Source: Acidobacteria bacterium 13_2_20CM_57_17
GTDB lineage: Bacteria; Acidobacteriota; Terriglobia; Acidiferrales; UBA7541
Direction of reading: 5' to 3'
Length of the DNA: 61,535 nucleotides
NCBI GenBank assembly: GCA_001914785.1
Contig: MNDE01000118.1
Location: 1-61,535, forward strand
This document shows positions 42,801 through 52,578 of the stretch, in pieces; the stretch's first letter is position 1; every line of letters begins with the position of its first letter. The translations under genes and the position numbers were made by a program. Below the pieces are notes generated by a model, which was not told the DNA's origin, ran no database searches, and was given only the letters and a program-made list of their open reading frames with translations.

Positions 42801-44349
42801 CATTCCAAGCGAACTCGTAGCTCTTCGGTGTGGCCGTTCCCGCAGCGATGTCATGAAAGTGTCCGCCCATCACCAGCGTCCACGCATCGTTCAGCCGCTC
42901 TCGCGGATACGCTCGCGCTCCCAGCCATTCCGCGGCAATCGAGGCCTTCTCCGCGGCATCTGCGAGCAGCTCCTCTTTGCGCAGCCAGCGCTTTTGATAA
43001 GCCTGCGACGTCAATGAGCCAGCCGAATGGTTAGTCAACTCCATCTCGCCCGTATATCGCGGCAACCCTGTAGCCTCCGAGGGAGTGATGTCCAAGAACA
43101 TTTGATCGGCCGTCGCAGAAGTCACATGCACCGGTCCGTCGCCCACTTTCGTTTCCGGCCACTCGGGATTCGGCTGCCTCCTGGAGAAGTAGAACGCGCT
43201 CTCCGGTGGAAAGCTCGCCGCGCTCTTGGTAACTATCGCTTCCAACCTCTTCACGGAATCTTCATCAGGCGATCCGCCGACGTCCCCTGTCCCGTAATAG
43301 TGGTAATCCGCAAAGACGCCGCTGACTGTGCCGTTGTGCTCTACTCGTGCCGCCCAATCGTTCTGATACCGGTCTTCAGCGCGGTCGCGCTGTATCTTGA
43401 TCAGAGCTTGGCGTTGATTTTGGAGGCTGCGAAACTCCTGCATTTCTTTCGCTTCCAGGGACTGCCCGCTTTGCCGGGCCTTTTCCAATTTCTCCCGTAG
43501 CGCCTGAAGCTTTGTCTGGATTTCCTCAAGTGCGGTGTCTGCTGGTGCCGCAGGCAGCAACTTACTGATATCGGTGTAGATCCCCCCGCCATAGCTGCCA
43601 GGGTTCAGACCGGCCAAGACGCTCTCGCCATCGGGACCCACCCACACGCCCACGTTAAACGGCGTGCCTTCGGGTGTCCTTTCCCGCGATTCGGGACCTC
43701 CGCCATCCGCCGAAGAGCCCCACACGAGTTTCTGCGTCGAAAATCCCTTGACGCCGGAGTGCGCCAGAATCGTTGGCAGCGAGGCCGGAAATCCGAAGCA
43801 GTCGGGTAGCATGTATTCGGCGCTGGCCTTGCCAAACTCCCTGCGAAACCATTCATTTCCGTAGAGAATCTGGCGGATAATCGCTTCTGCGTTCGGTGCA
43901 TTGACGTCGCCTTCCTCCATCGACGACCCCGCAGGAAACCATCGGCCAGAGTGAACAAATTGAGTCAACTTGGCAAAGTCCGCGGGGTAATACTCTTTCA
44001 GCAGACGGTAGCGATTCGCTCCGCTGAAATTGAAAACATAGTGTGGGTATTTCCCGAACAACTGGAAGTTATCGTCCATGGTCTTGCGAAGGTATTCGTT
44101 GATGACCTGTGGATACTCCCACCGCCATTCCGTGTCTAGGTGGGCATAACCGACCACATAGAGCGTGGGCTCCTTACTCAAATCGGGTTTGTCCGTTGCC
44201 TGCTTGTTTGGCTCCTGCTTATCAAAGGTCTGCGCCAGCGCCCCTTGATCGAAAAAGCAGCAGGCTAATCCGGCGGCAACAAGAACCATGTAAAGCCGCC
44301 GCATGGCTACACCCGAAACATGCTTAGTCACTTGTTCATGCGAAATCAT
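39856..44349 (-). CDS. secreted GH38 alpha-mannosidase with C-terminal accessory domains
   Basis: 1497 residues. The catalytic domain begins after the signal peptide (MRRLYMVLVAAGLACCFF, residues 16-33): VVGYAHLDTEWRWEYP gives the zinc residues H70 and D72, and YMLPDCFGFPASLP holds the nucleophile D183. The GH38 middle and C-terminal beta domains follow to about 1000. The remaining 500 residues include Ig-like and NPCBM-like beta sandwiches (SATVAIRVNPRNGFQSNVSL) that may bind glycans. GGAGG before the ATG at 44349 supports this start; 44304 is an alternative closer to the signal peptide. It removes terminal alpha-mannose outside the cytoplasm. The domain order is long for the family. Confidence 0.9.
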   Translation of the reverse strand: MISHEQVTKHVSGVAMRRLYMVLVAAGLACCFFDQGALAQTFDKQEPNKQATDKPDLSKEPTLYVVGYAHLDTEWRWEYPQVINEYLRKTMDDNFQLFGKYPHYVFNFSGANRYRLLKEYYPADFAKLTQFVHSGRWFPAGSSMEEGDVNAPNAEAIIRQILYGNEWFRREFGKASAEYMLPDCFGFPASLPTILAHSGVKGFSTQKLVWGSSADGGGPESRERTPEGTPFNVGVWVGPDGESVLAGLNPGSYGGGIYTDISKLLPAAPADTALEEIQTKLQALREKLEKARQSGQSLEAKEMQEFRSLQNQRQALIKIQRDRAEDRYQNDWAARVEHNGTVSGVFADYHYYGTGDVGGSPDEDSVKRLEAIVTKSAASFPPESAFYFSRRQPNPEWPETKVGDGPVHVTSATADQMFLDITPSEATGLPRYTGEMELTNHSAGSLTSQAYQKRWLRKEELLADAAEKASIAAEWLGARAYPRERLNDAWTLVMGGHFHDIAAGTATPKSYEFAWNDDVIAMNQFAGVLANATEGVAAALNTETKGVPVVVFNPLNIAREDLVEASVEFPGGMPKAAHVTGPGGREVPAQILGGKVLFLAQVPPTGYAVYDVQPDAASAASRLRVSNDSLENEYYRVKLNPEGDVASIFDKSIGKELLAGPVRLAISYDNPQQWPAWNMDWDQEQAAPKAYVSGPAKIRVVENGPVRVALEVSRETAGSGFLQTIRLSAGDAGKRVEIGNVIDWNTRESNLKATFPLTASNRLATYNWDIGTIQRPTAEPKKFEVPSHQWIDLTDMSNEFGATILTDCKNGSDKPNDNTIRLTLIRTPGTAGGYHDQGTQDIGHHEFVYGIAGHAGGWRDRQTDWQGQRLNAPLIAFEASKHAGALGQEFSLLKVSNPRMRLLALKRAEQSHEIIVRLVELDGRPQKDVRVSFAVPISTAREVNGQEQPVGPATVADGSLVASFSAYQPRTFAIKLAAAPTKVRGVHSVPVKLRYDLAAASNDGTKSTIGFDGKGNALPAEMLPSQIQFDGVELQLAPAKTGTPNALRAKGQTIDLPLGRFDRVYVLAASVDGDQKAAFEVGGKRVVLNIQDWGGFIGQWDDRRWTAKDITIPGNERRPARNEHDDYAEMTGIMPGYIKRADLAWYCSHHHNATGENVAYSYSYLFAYAIDLEPGTKSIKLPNNAKIRVLAMSVSEENPTVKPAQPLYDVLPPAATGDKDFSLSNSATSLSITQERSATVAIRVNPRNGFQSNVSLAAIGLPAGVTATFTPPNALGANTLTLKADNSVRSESATVTVTATSGSLSHSVPLLLKVNTIKKGAVPVDLASAYNATGIYEDGATFDEMASLDGGGFALPARPLGANQEWEGVLFRLGPANAPDLVTGTTVTLPPGKFGSLKILATGVEGSQKSQTFTVAYADGTSSTFTQSLSDWYSPGGFGGESSAVTVPYRLTGDGETDDGTFHIFGYSFDLDGSKVVRSVSLPSNRNVVVLAMTIVP

Positions 44350-44581
44350 GAGACCTCCAACTGGACTTGACCTTCATTGCGCACACCTACACTTCTTTGT
44401 CACAGACCGCACTCTTCGCGCGATGCTCTCTCTCTGTCAATCCACTTGGATGTCATTTGAACGTTCCCGCCTAAATTGTTCCACAGCCACAGGATAGCTG
44501 CCCCCATTCCCCTGCGATTACGGCTTGTATCCTGCCCTTAACGCGGTGCTTCCTGCTCTCATGCTGTAATATCAATCGTGT

Positions 44582-46291
44582 ATGCGTGCTCTCTTGGGTC
44601 TATCCTTTGTTGCGCTACTCATTGGGGCTGCTGCCGCCCGGCAAACTGGTTCCTCTACTGCCCCAGGTAAGCCCTTCCCAGGAAAATTCACCGACGTCAC
44701 TTCCGCTCTCGGCGTTCATTTCAACTACCTCTCTTCCCACACACCCAAGCACTATTTGCCGGAAACCATGGGCGCTGGCGTCGCCCTCTTTGACTACGAC
44801 AACGACGGGCGCCTCGACATTTTCCTGGTCAATGGCGCACCCCTCCGGGACCCCACGTCCAAAGGCAGCATCCCTCAGAAAACCGGCCCGAAGTATTGGA
44901 ACGGTCTGTTCCACCAAAAACAGGACGGCACGTTCGAGAATGTAACCGAAAAGGCCGGATTGCAAGGCGCCGGATATGGCATGGGTGTCGCCGTCGGAGA
45001 CTACGATAACGACGGCTTTGGAGATCTTTACGTGACGACCTACGGCGGCAACATTCTCTATCACAATAATGGCGACGGCACTTTCACGGACGTCACCGAA
45101 AAAGCAGGCGTCGCCGGATCTGGTTGGTCCACCAGCGCCGCCTGGGTGGACCTGGACAATGACGGCTTACTCGACCTCGTGGTCCTCCGCTACGTTCAAT
45201 GGGATTTCGACGACATCTGGTGCGGCGAGCATAAGGAAGGTTTCCGCTCCTACTGTCATCCCGACATTTTTCAGCCCATCTCCCCGCTTGTTTATCACAA
45301 TGACGGCAACGGGCACTTTACTGAGGTTTCGCAAAAAATCGGCCTCGCGAAACCGGGCAAAGGTCTCGGCATCGCCATCGCGGACTATGATCGCGACGGC
45401 CACATCGATTTGTTCGTGGCCAACGATTCGATGGTCGAATATCTCTACCACAACAAAGGCGACGGAACTTTTGAAGAAGTGGGTCTCCTCTCGCAAGCTG
45501 CCGTTGACGGCGACGGCCGCACCTACGCCGGCATGGGCGTCGACTTTGCCGACTATAACAATGATGGTTGGCCTGACCTGATCATCACCGATCTTGCCAA
45601 CCAGCGCTACGCGCTCTACCAGAACAATGGCGACTCCACTTTTAATTACGCCAGCTTCAGCACCGGCATCACCCGCGCCACTATGCTGCACTCCGGATGG
45701 GGCGTTCGCTTTCTGGATTACGACAATGACGGCTGGAAAGATCTTCTCGTCGCTCAGGGCCACGACCTCGACACCGTCGAGCTCAACTATCCCAACCTTC
45801 ACTATCGCGAACCGATGCTTCTCCTTCGAAACACCGGCAAAGAGTTCGTGGATGTCTCCGCGGACTCCGGTGCCGTCTTTCATCAGCCCTGGCTTGGCCG
45901 CGGCATGGCCATCGGCGACATTGACAATGACGGCCGCCTCGACGCCGTCGTCACGTCCAACGACGGGCCCGTCTACATTCTTCACAACGAAACGTCCACG
46001 CAAAATCATTGGCTGACGCTCAAGCTCGTCGGCCACAAGAGCAACCGTGACGCCATCGGCGCCGAAGTCAAACTCATCACCGCAAACGGCGCGCAGTTCG
46101 CTACCGTTTCCACGGCCGCCAGCTATCTTTCTTCTAGCGACAAGCGCGTGCACTTTGGGCTCGGCCCCGAAGCCGCTGCGCAATCCATCGAAATCCGCTG
46201 GCCCAGCGGCATTCTCCAAACGTTGAAGAACGTCCGCGCTGACCAATTCCTGCAAGTCGACGAACCTCTCCCACCCGCGGCCGGCAAATGA
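44582..46291 (+). CDS. secreted FG-GAP/ASPIC-UnbV repeat protein 1
   Basis: 569 residues with an N-terminal signal (LLGLSFVALLIGAAAARQ). At least six FG-GAP-type blades carry calcium-loop motifs such as DYDNDGRLDIFLVNG, DYDNDGFGDLYVTT and DYDRDGHIDLFVAND, forming an integrin-like propeller. The C terminus is the ASPIC/UnbV domain (HWLTLKLVGHKSNRDAIGAE ... VHFGLGPEAAAQSIEIRWPSG). Such CRTAC1-type proteins are abundant in Acidobacteria and their ligands are mostly unknown. The stop overlaps the start of the next gene, so the two paralogues are co-translated. Confidence 0.88.
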   Translation: MRALLGLSFVALLIGAAAARQTGSSTAPGKPFPGKFTDVTSALGVHFNYLSSHTPKHYLPETMGAGVALFDYDNDGRLDIFLVNGAPLRDPTSKGSIPQKTGPKYWNGLFHQKQDGTFENVTEKAGLQGAGYGMGVAVGDYDNDGFGDLYVTTYGGNILYHNNGDGTFTDVTEKAGVAGSGWSTSAAWVDLDNDGLLDLVVLRYVQWDFDDIWCGEHKEGFRSYCHPDIFQPISPLVYHNDGNGHFTEVSQKIGLAKPGKGLGIAIADYDRDGHIDLFVANDSMVEYLYHNKGDGTFEEVGLLSQAAVDGDGRTYAGMGVDFADYNNDGWPDLIITDLANQRYALYQNNGDSTFNYASFSTGITRATMLHSGWGVRFLDYDNDGWKDLLVAQGHDLDTVELNYPNLHYREPMLLLRNTGKEFVDVSADSGAVFHQPWLGRGMAIGDIDNDGRLDAVVTSNDGPVYILHNETSTQNHWLTLKLVGHKSNRDAIGAEVKLITANGAQFATVSTAASYLSSSDKRVHFGLGPEAAAQSIEIRWPSGILQTLKNVRADQFLQVDEPLPPAAGK

Positions 46292-48156
46292 ACACGTCCT
46301 CCTCGGTCCCTTCGAAGTGGCTCACCGGTTTATTCGCACCGTTCTTCCTGGTTTTACTTTTCGCCCCTGCAGCATTCGAACAGCAGTCCGCGCCACCGAA
46401 TCCGCAGACGCCGCAATCTCCCGCTCCTGTGAGACCCTCCGGCATGTCCACCGGCGGCGCGCACGCTCCAGTGAAGGATGCGAAGTCTCGTCCCATCACT
46501 GCCGGTGGCTTCGTGGACGGCGCTCCCGTCATTTTCCTCGAAATCACCAAACAATCCGGCCTCGACAAGTTTCGCCATCGTTCCGGCTCTCCCGAAAAAT
46601 CCACTATCCTTGACGCTCCCGGCTCCGGCGTCGGCCTCCTCGATTACGACAACGACGGCTGGCTGGACATTTACCTCCTCAACGGTTCCACCGCCGCCGC
46701 GCTGAAAGGGAAGGAAGCGCCACCTCGTGCGATGCTCTTCCACAATAATCATGACGGCACCTTCACCGACGTCACCGACAAAGCCGGCGTTTCCAATGAC
46801 CGCTGGGGTTTCGGCGTCGCTGTCGCCGACTATGACAACGACGGCTGGCCGGACATTTACGTCGCCAACTACGACAAAAATCGCCTTTATCGCAACAATC
46901 ACGATGGCACGTTCACCGACGTTGCCGAAAAGGCGGGCGTCGCGCTTGGCGGATGGTCTACCGGACCTACTTGGGGCGACTACGACCACGATGGCCTGCT
47001 TGATCTCTTCGTTCCCGGCTACGTCAATTACAATCTCGATCGCCCCGTCTTCGCTGGAAAAAACGGCGTTCCCGAAGGCGCGTGTCAATATCGCGGCGTC
47101 TCCGTTTTTTGCGGCCCCATCGGCCTCATCGGCGAAAGCGATCATCTCTTCCACAACAATGGCGACGGCACCTTCACCGACGTCAGTGTCACAGCCGGCG
47201 TCGCCGATCGCGAAGGCCGTTACGGCTTCGCTTCCGCCTTCGTTGATCTAGACGATGACGGCTGGCTCGACCTCGTCGTCGCCAACGACTCCACTCCCAA
47301 CTATCTTTATCGCAATCGCCGCAACGGCACATTCGAGGATGTCAGCTACCTCAGCGGTTTTGCCGTCAATGAAGAAGGCCGCGCGCAGGCTTCCATGGGC
47401 ATCGGCATCGGTGATTACAATCGCGACGGCAAGGTCGATCTGTTCGTCACCACGTTCTCCGACGACTACAAGACTCTCTATCGCAACGATGGTGACGCGA
47501 ATTTCACCGACGTTTCTTTTCGCGCTGGCCTTGGCAATCCCACGATTCCGTTCCTCGCCTGGGGCTGCGGTTTTCTGGACTTTGACAATGATAGCCTCCT
47601 CGACATTTTCATCGCCAATGGCCACGTCTATCCCGTCGCCGACCGCACCGAGTGGGGCACCACCTGGGCCGAGCGCCCGCAGCTCTTCCGCAATCTCGAC
47701 GGCGCAAAATTCCAGGAAGTGCCTCCCGCCACTGGCAGCGGCCTGGCCGTGGTAGTCTCGGCGCGCGGGGCCGCCTTCGGCGATTTATTCAACGACGGCC
47801 ACATCGACGTCGTGTTGAACAATATCGACGCGCCGCCCACGCTTCTTCGCAACGCCGTCAAAAACGAAAATCATTGGCTCACCTTGAAATTGGTTGGTGG
47901 CCCGAAGAGTCCGCGCGATGCCCTCGGTGCAAAACTGTTTCTCACCGCGGGGGGCGTCCGGCAGCGAGCAGATGTTTTCAGCGGGGGCAGCTACGGTTCC
48001 AGCTCTGACCCTCGCGTCCATTTCGGCGTTGGTGCGGCAACCAAAGTCGACAAACTCGAAATTCGCTGGCCTAGCGGCGCTACCGAGGAAATCCTTGTCC
48101 CCGAAATTGACCGCATCCTTACCGTGGTCGAGGCAAAGGGAATTTCACTCCCATGA
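46288..48156 (+). CDS. secreted FG-GAP/ASPIC-UnbV repeat protein 2
   Basis: 622 residues, overlapping gene 1 by ATGA. The signal segment (WLTGLFAPFFLVLLFAPAAF) is followed by a Pro-rich spacer, then propeller blades (DYDNDGWLDIYLLNGS, DYDNDGWPDIYVANYD, DLDDDGWLDLVVAND) and the ASPIC/UnbV end (HWLTLKLVGGPKSPRDALGA ... VHFGVGAATKVDKLEIRWPSG). It is clearly a tandem duplicate of the preceding gene. It lies upstream of the Oar-like receptor, a common neighbour of this family in soil Acidobacteria. Confidence 0.88.
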   Translation: MNTSSSVPSKWLTGLFAPFFLVLLFAPAAFEQQSAPPNPQTPQSPAPVRPSGMSTGGAHAPVKDAKSRPITAGGFVDGAPVIFLEITKQSGLDKFRHRSGSPEKSTILDAPGSGVGLLDYDNDGWLDIYLLNGSTAAALKGKEAPPRAMLFHNNHDGTFTDVTDKAGVSNDRWGFGVAVADYDNDGWPDIYVANYDKNRLYRNNHDGTFTDVAEKAGVALGGWSTGPTWGDYDHDGLLDLFVPGYVNYNLDRPVFAGKNGVPEGACQYRGVSVFCGPIGLIGESDHLFHNNGDGTFTDVSVTAGVADREGRYGFASAFVDLDDDGWLDLVVANDSTPNYLYRNRRNGTFEDVSYLSGFAVNEEGRAQASMGIGIGDYNRDGKVDLFVTTFSDDYKTLYRNDGDANFTDVSFRAGLGNPTIPFLAWGCGFLDFDNDSLLDIFIANGHVYPVADRTEWGTTWAERPQLFRNLDGAKFQEVPPATGSGLAVVVSARGAAFGDLFNDGHIDVVLNNIDAPPTLLRNAVKNENHWLTLKLVGGPKSPRDALGAKLFLTAGGVRQRADVFSGGSYGSSSDPRVHFGVGAATKVDKLEIRWPSGATEEILVPEIDRILTVVEAKGISLP

Positions 48157-48460
48157 CCCGGAAGCTCTGGAATCCCGGTAGTAGTCATCAATCCCCTCTC
48201 CCCCGGTTGTAACCTCATTTCGCCATCATTCCCGAACTGGTCGCTTGCCCTCCAGCCCACCTAGCGTTCTCTTTGCGTCCCAATTCATGGGGAAGAAATG
48301 CCCGCTAGTAGTTTTGTTCTCAATCATTTAGCCGGGAAGGCAGGAATGACACCCTGAGGCATTGACTCCCCTGCGCTTCTTCGCAAGACTCCGCCGCAAC
48401 GGTCGAGGGCTGTCGAGGTTTTCGTGTTTTTGCTTAGTTTAAAACAGTTTGGGGGCCCAC
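48157..48460. other. intergenic region before the Oar-like receptor
   Basis: 304 bp without a supported gene. TTGACT at about 48362-48367 is a possible -35 element, but no good -10 stands 17 bp downstream. The region probably holds the receptor promoter. I see no RNA gene or terminator with a T-run. Confidence 0.3.
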
Positions 48461-51400
48461 ATGAAATCTCTTTTGCGTTGCCCGCATTGCTTTGGCGGTG
48501 GAACCAAATATACTCGCTTTCTTGCTGCGTTGGCCGGGGCCTTTCTGCTGCTATCCTCTCCAGCCAGTCTGCGTGCCCAGGCTCTCAGCGGCATCACCGG
48601 AACTGTCACTGATCAATCCGGCGCAGTGGTTCCTGACGCCAAGGTTACTGTCGCCAACACCGCAAGGGGTGTCGTGAGTACCGCCGTCACCAGTTCGGCC
48701 GGCACCTACACTATCACCGACCTGGTCCCTGGCGCCTACACCGTCAAGACCGAAAAAGCTGGGTTTGCCACCTCGGTGAGCCACAACGTCCTTGTCGAAG
48801 TCGGTAGGAACGCCAGTGCGGACGCCGTTCTCAAGCCAGGCAGCATCACTGAGAATGTCGAAATCATAGCGCAACCGATCTCCCTGGAGACTTCGGAGCC
48901 GGAACTCGGGGCGTCTCTCGAAACCAAAGTTGTAAACGAACTTCCGCTGCCTCTGGGCTCGGACATCGGCGCGCGTGGACGGCAAATTGACAACTTTCTG
49001 TTCATTGTGCCAGGGGTGACCGGTGGTGGTTTCAGCCACCGTATCAACGGTGGTTTGGACTTCCAGAATGAGGTGGTGTTTAACGGAGTGGCTGTCGCCC
49101 AGTCTGAAACGCAAGGCTTGCAAACGAATATCAACCCGCCTTTCGAGATGGTGAGTGAGTTCCGTGTTCTGACCTCGGCGTTTTCTGCTCAATATGGACT
49201 GGCCCAGGGAGTGGCGTCCTACCAATTTGCTTCGGGCACGAATACCCTTCACGGTGATGTTTTCGAGATCATGCGCAACAGCTATTTCGATGCGAGAGAC
49301 GCTGCCACGGCAGCCGCGGGTGGCCCAACGCCCACGGATCATGAAAATAATTACGGATTTACGGTTGGTGGGCCCGTTTATCTTCCGAAGATATACCGCG
49401 GAAAAGACAAGACCTTCTTTCATGTGAGTTTGGAGTGGTATCGCTTGAATCAAGGAGTGACCGGCACCATGACTGTTCCGACTGCAGCCATGGTCGGAGG
49501 CGATTTCAACGCTTTCCCGCAGCCGATTTATGTTCCCGCTGGCTTCGTGGCTCCTTCGGGGTGCACGGCGCCCACGTCGGGAACACAGTGGCCGGGAAAC
49601 AAAATTCCGTCAGCATGTTTCAGTAGTATCTCGGCCGGCTTGCTATCCTCAAAAAACACGCAAATACCGGCTCCAGACGTTCCCGGAGCTGGTTTCTTGC
49701 ACAATAAGCTGGCCGATTTGAAGAGCCTTCCGACCAGGAATACGCTGGGAGGTTTTTCGATAGACCACAATCTTTCAGATAAACAAAAATTCCACGGCAG
49801 TTACTGGCGCAATGTTTACAACGCGCCTGCCGAGGACAATAGCGCTCCCTTCGCAAACGGCCTTTCAGATTTGAAAAACGAGCCTCGAATTGGAACGGGA
49901 CTCTTCTTGACATACTCCAACGCGATATCGAGCAATCTGGTGGTGACGGCGGGGCTCGGCTGGATGGGGGAAATCAACAACGAACTCAATGCGCATCTTG
50001 GAAACCCGTTCGCGGCCGTCGACAAGAGTGAGATTCTTCCTACAATTTCCTTCTCTGGCGATTCATTCGCCCCCACCACGTGGGGAGTGAACGGTAACGG
50101 CGAAACGTTTTCGATCAACCGTAAATTGGGCATCAGCCTTGACAACAATTGGCTTTGGATTCGTGGACGGCACACCTTCAATATTGGTTGGGAGATCCGC
50201 CGTACCTACCAGGACGACCACGAATGTCAGAATTGCGGGGGCAACTTCACTTTTAGCAGCCTCACAACCAGCAACGGCCTTACGAGCGGCGCTCTCAACG
50301 AGAACAACACCGGCAGCTCCTTCGCTAGCTTCTTGTTGGGTATGCCGGACTCCGCCGGGCGCCATTTTGCCCTGGAAACGAAACTGCGAAACTTCTACAT
50401 CGCGCCGTACGTTCAAGACAATATCAAAATCAACCCAAGGCTGACCGTCGATGTTGGCGTCCGCTGGGAAATTATGCGGCCCTTCACCACCGAGGCGGTT
50501 ACTGGCCAGCCTGCCAACCAAATCGTTTTCTTCGATCCGAATGCTCCCAATCCCGGCGCTGTTAGCAACAGCAGCGGGAAGCCCCTCCTCGGGGCCGCAA
50601 GCGTCCTAGGCACTTGTTCTGGTTGTGTTGGGTATGATCGCGCGGACACTCGCTGGGGTCATTTCAGCCCGCGTCTTGGCCTCGCCTATAAGCTGAATGA
50701 TAAGACCGTCCTTCTCAGTGGCTATGCGTTGAACTTCCTAGACACTGGCGCATACGAATATGGCGTCAATAAGGTAGCGGTCAACTACGGTAATCTTCTG
50801 GCAAGTGATTTCACGGCGAGTTCAAACGGCTCGAATACACCCGGCTATTGCAACGTCTCCGCGAACTGCACTTGGGATGCTTTCCACATGCCTTTGCCTC
50901 CTCCCCTCCCGTTCAGCCCGACTATTGCCAATGCCACTGGCAACCTCCATCAATTCGGAAGGGACCGCGGAAGGGCCTCTTACGTTCAGGCCTGGAATGT
51001 GGCGGTTCAACGGGAGTTGCCGCGGAATCTGTTCCTGTCCGTTGCTTATATCGGAAACAGGGGTACGCACTTGGTATCCCGGTTGGACACTCCCAACCAA
51101 GTCTTTCCCAGCTTCCTGAACCTTGGTTGCGTTCTTCTGGAGCCATGGACGGCGACGACTAACTCGGGCAGTTGCGTATCGACGGCAACGCCGCAATCGG
51201 CTTTGCAGAATCTCGGGTTCGGCAAAGATGCCACCGGCTTCTTCAGCCCGTATGCCAATTTCCTCAATGATTTCGGGGCGGGGCAAACGCTAAACCAGGC
51301 GATCCGTCCCTTCCCGCAGTACTTCGGCATGGTCGATAATTTCGATCTCTCAGGTGTTGACCACTACAATTCCGTCCAAGCGGAAGTTCAAAAGCGCTTC

Positions 51401-52099
51401 ACGAGCGGCGTGAGTTTCCTGGTGGCCTACACTCTTTCCAAGACAATGTCGAATGCCGATAGTGGCTTCTCGACATTCGACGAGACCCCGGTGGATAAGT
51501 TCAACAAGAAGCAGCTTTGGGCCATCGCGGGCGATGACAGAGAACACGTATTGAACGTCAGCGGGCTCTACGAATTGCCTCTGGGCCCCGGGAAACGCTT
51601 CCTCAACCGGGGCGGTATGCTCGCAAAGAATCTCCTGAACGGCTGGCAGTTCGGAGGTGTTTTCCAGTACTCGAGCGGAACTCCGCTTAGGATCGGTGCC
51701 AACGGCAGCCCTCTGCGTACTGGAAACATTGCCAATCTTGTCGCGGGGCAGTCGCTGACCGTTGATTATAATAATTATTACAAGGGCCTGCCCGTCTTCA
51801 ACACCGCCGCCTTCTCCTCGCCCGGAAGGTTCGCGGTGGGAGATGCTCCGCGACGAATTGAAGGTCTCCGCACATCCTTCAACGCCAATGAGAACATTAA
51901 TTTGGCCAAACACTTTTATTTCAGCGAGCGCGTCGGCGCGGAACTCAGGATGGAATTCTTCAATATCCTCAATCGAATGCAAATCTGCGATCCAGAGACT
52001 AATGTGGATAATGCCAACTTTGGGAGAATCAACGGCGGCTCCGTCTGCCAGAAGAACAGCCCTAGAACAGGACAAGCCTTCTTCAAAGTTAGTTTCTGA
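48461..52099 (+). CDS. Oar-like TonB-dependent outer-membrane protein
   Basis: 1212 residues from the ATG at 48461 (GGGGG upstream; an earlier in-frame start adds four residues). The signal segment (FLAALAGAFLLLSSPASLRAQ) is followed by a carboxypeptidase-regulatory domain (GITGTVTDQSGAVVPDAKVT ... DLVPGAYTVKTEKAGF), a plug-like region with INGGLDFQNEVVFNGV and a large beta-barrel ending in an aromatic residue (FFKVSF). This Oar/Cna-B-TonB architecture is greatly expanded in Acidobacteria and is thought to import or bind polymers or glycans. Its neighbours suggest the substrate is a saccharide. A strong terminator follows. Confidence 0.9.
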   Translation: MKSLLRCPHCFGGGTKYTRFLAALAGAFLLLSSPASLRAQALSGITGTVTDQSGAVVPDAKVTVANTARGVVSTAVTSSAGTYTITDLVPGAYTVKTEKAGFATSVSHNVLVEVGRNASADAVLKPGSITENVEIIAQPISLETSEPELGASLETKVVNELPLPLGSDIGARGRQIDNFLFIVPGVTGGGFSHRINGGLDFQNEVVFNGVAVAQSETQGLQTNINPPFEMVSEFRVLTSAFSAQYGLAQGVASYQFASGTNTLHGDVFEIMRNSYFDARDAATAAAGGPTPTDHENNYGFTVGGPVYLPKIYRGKDKTFFHVSLEWYRLNQGVTGTMTVPTAAMVGGDFNAFPQPIYVPAGFVAPSGCTAPTSGTQWPGNKIPSACFSSISAGLLSSKNTQIPAPDVPGAGFLHNKLADLKSLPTRNTLGGFSIDHNLSDKQKFHGSYWRNVYNAPAEDNSAPFANGLSDLKNEPRIGTGLFLTYSNAISSNLVVTAGLGWMGEINNELNAHLGNPFAAVDKSEILPTISFSGDSFAPTTWGVNGNGETFSINRKLGISLDNNWLWIRGRHTFNIGWEIRRTYQDDHECQNCGGNFTFSSLTTSNGLTSGALNENNTGSSFASFLLGMPDSAGRHFALETKLRNFYIAPYVQDNIKINPRLTVDVGVRWEIMRPFTTEAVTGQPANQIVFFDPNAPNPGAVSNSSGKPLLGAASVLGTCSGCVGYDRADTRWGHFSPRLGLAYKLNDKTVLLSGYALNFLDTGAYEYGVNKVAVNYGNLLASDFTASSNGSNTPGYCNVSANCTWDAFHMPLPPPLPFSPTIANATGNLHQFGRDRGRASYVQAWNVAVQRELPRNLFLSVAYIGNRGTHLVSRLDTPNQVFPSFLNLGCVLLEPWTATTNSGSCVSTATPQSALQNLGFGKDATGFFSPYANFLNDFGAGQTLNQAIRPFPQYFGMVDNFDLSGVDHYNSVQAEVQKRFTSGVSFLVAYTLSKTMSNADSGFSTFDETPVDKFNKKQLWAIAGDDREHVLNVSGLYELPLGPGKRFLNRGGMLAKNLLNGWQFGGVFQYSSGTPLRIGANGSPLRTGNIANLVAGQSLTVDYNNYYKGLPVFNTAAFSSPGRFAVGDAPRRIEGLRTSFNANENINLAKHFYFSERVGAELRMEFFNILNRMQICDPETNVDNANFGRINGGSVCQKNSPRTGQAFFKVSF

Positions 52100-52141
52100 A
52101 CCCTGCTGGAGCGAACCCCTCCAGTATCGTAAGTCGAGGAA

Positions 52142-52181
52142 GCCGGGGCTCGTTGAGCCCCGGCACCTTTTCTTGTTTTTT
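52142..52181 (+). terminator. strong intrinsic terminator after the receptor gene
   Basis: GCCGGGGCTC (52142-52151), loop GTT, GAGCCCCGGC (52155-52164): a perfect 10-bp GC-rich stem followed by ACCTTTTCTTGTTTTTT. It lies about 43 bases after the receptor stop and separates it from the TPR gene downstream. Confidence 0.9.
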
Positions 52182-52578
52182 CCCCACTGATAAACATCGA
52201 GCTGCGGGTGAATTTCGAGCCGCTCCTGCAACCGTTCAACTTCAATTGACTGGCATTCAATCTCTTTTCGACACTTCGCTGTATAACGCTTCGGTAAGTG
52301 CCATCCCCATGCTATCCTTTGCCGTGTTTGCTGACTTCTACCTCCGGCCACCCATTCTCTTTACTGTCGGGAAATCTCCGGCTACGAAGGAACTTGCTAT
52401 ACCTCACCCTCCCCTCATGCCTCTTTGCCCACCTGCGTCGAACACCTTAACTCCTTCATTTGCCACACATCCAAGAAATTCGCCCGTAACTCTTTTCCTT
52501 GCCACGCTTCCGAAATGGCCACATTTTAAGTCGTTTCTCTGCCACAAATCCCACACCCCCCCGGGGGCCCCCGGCGTT

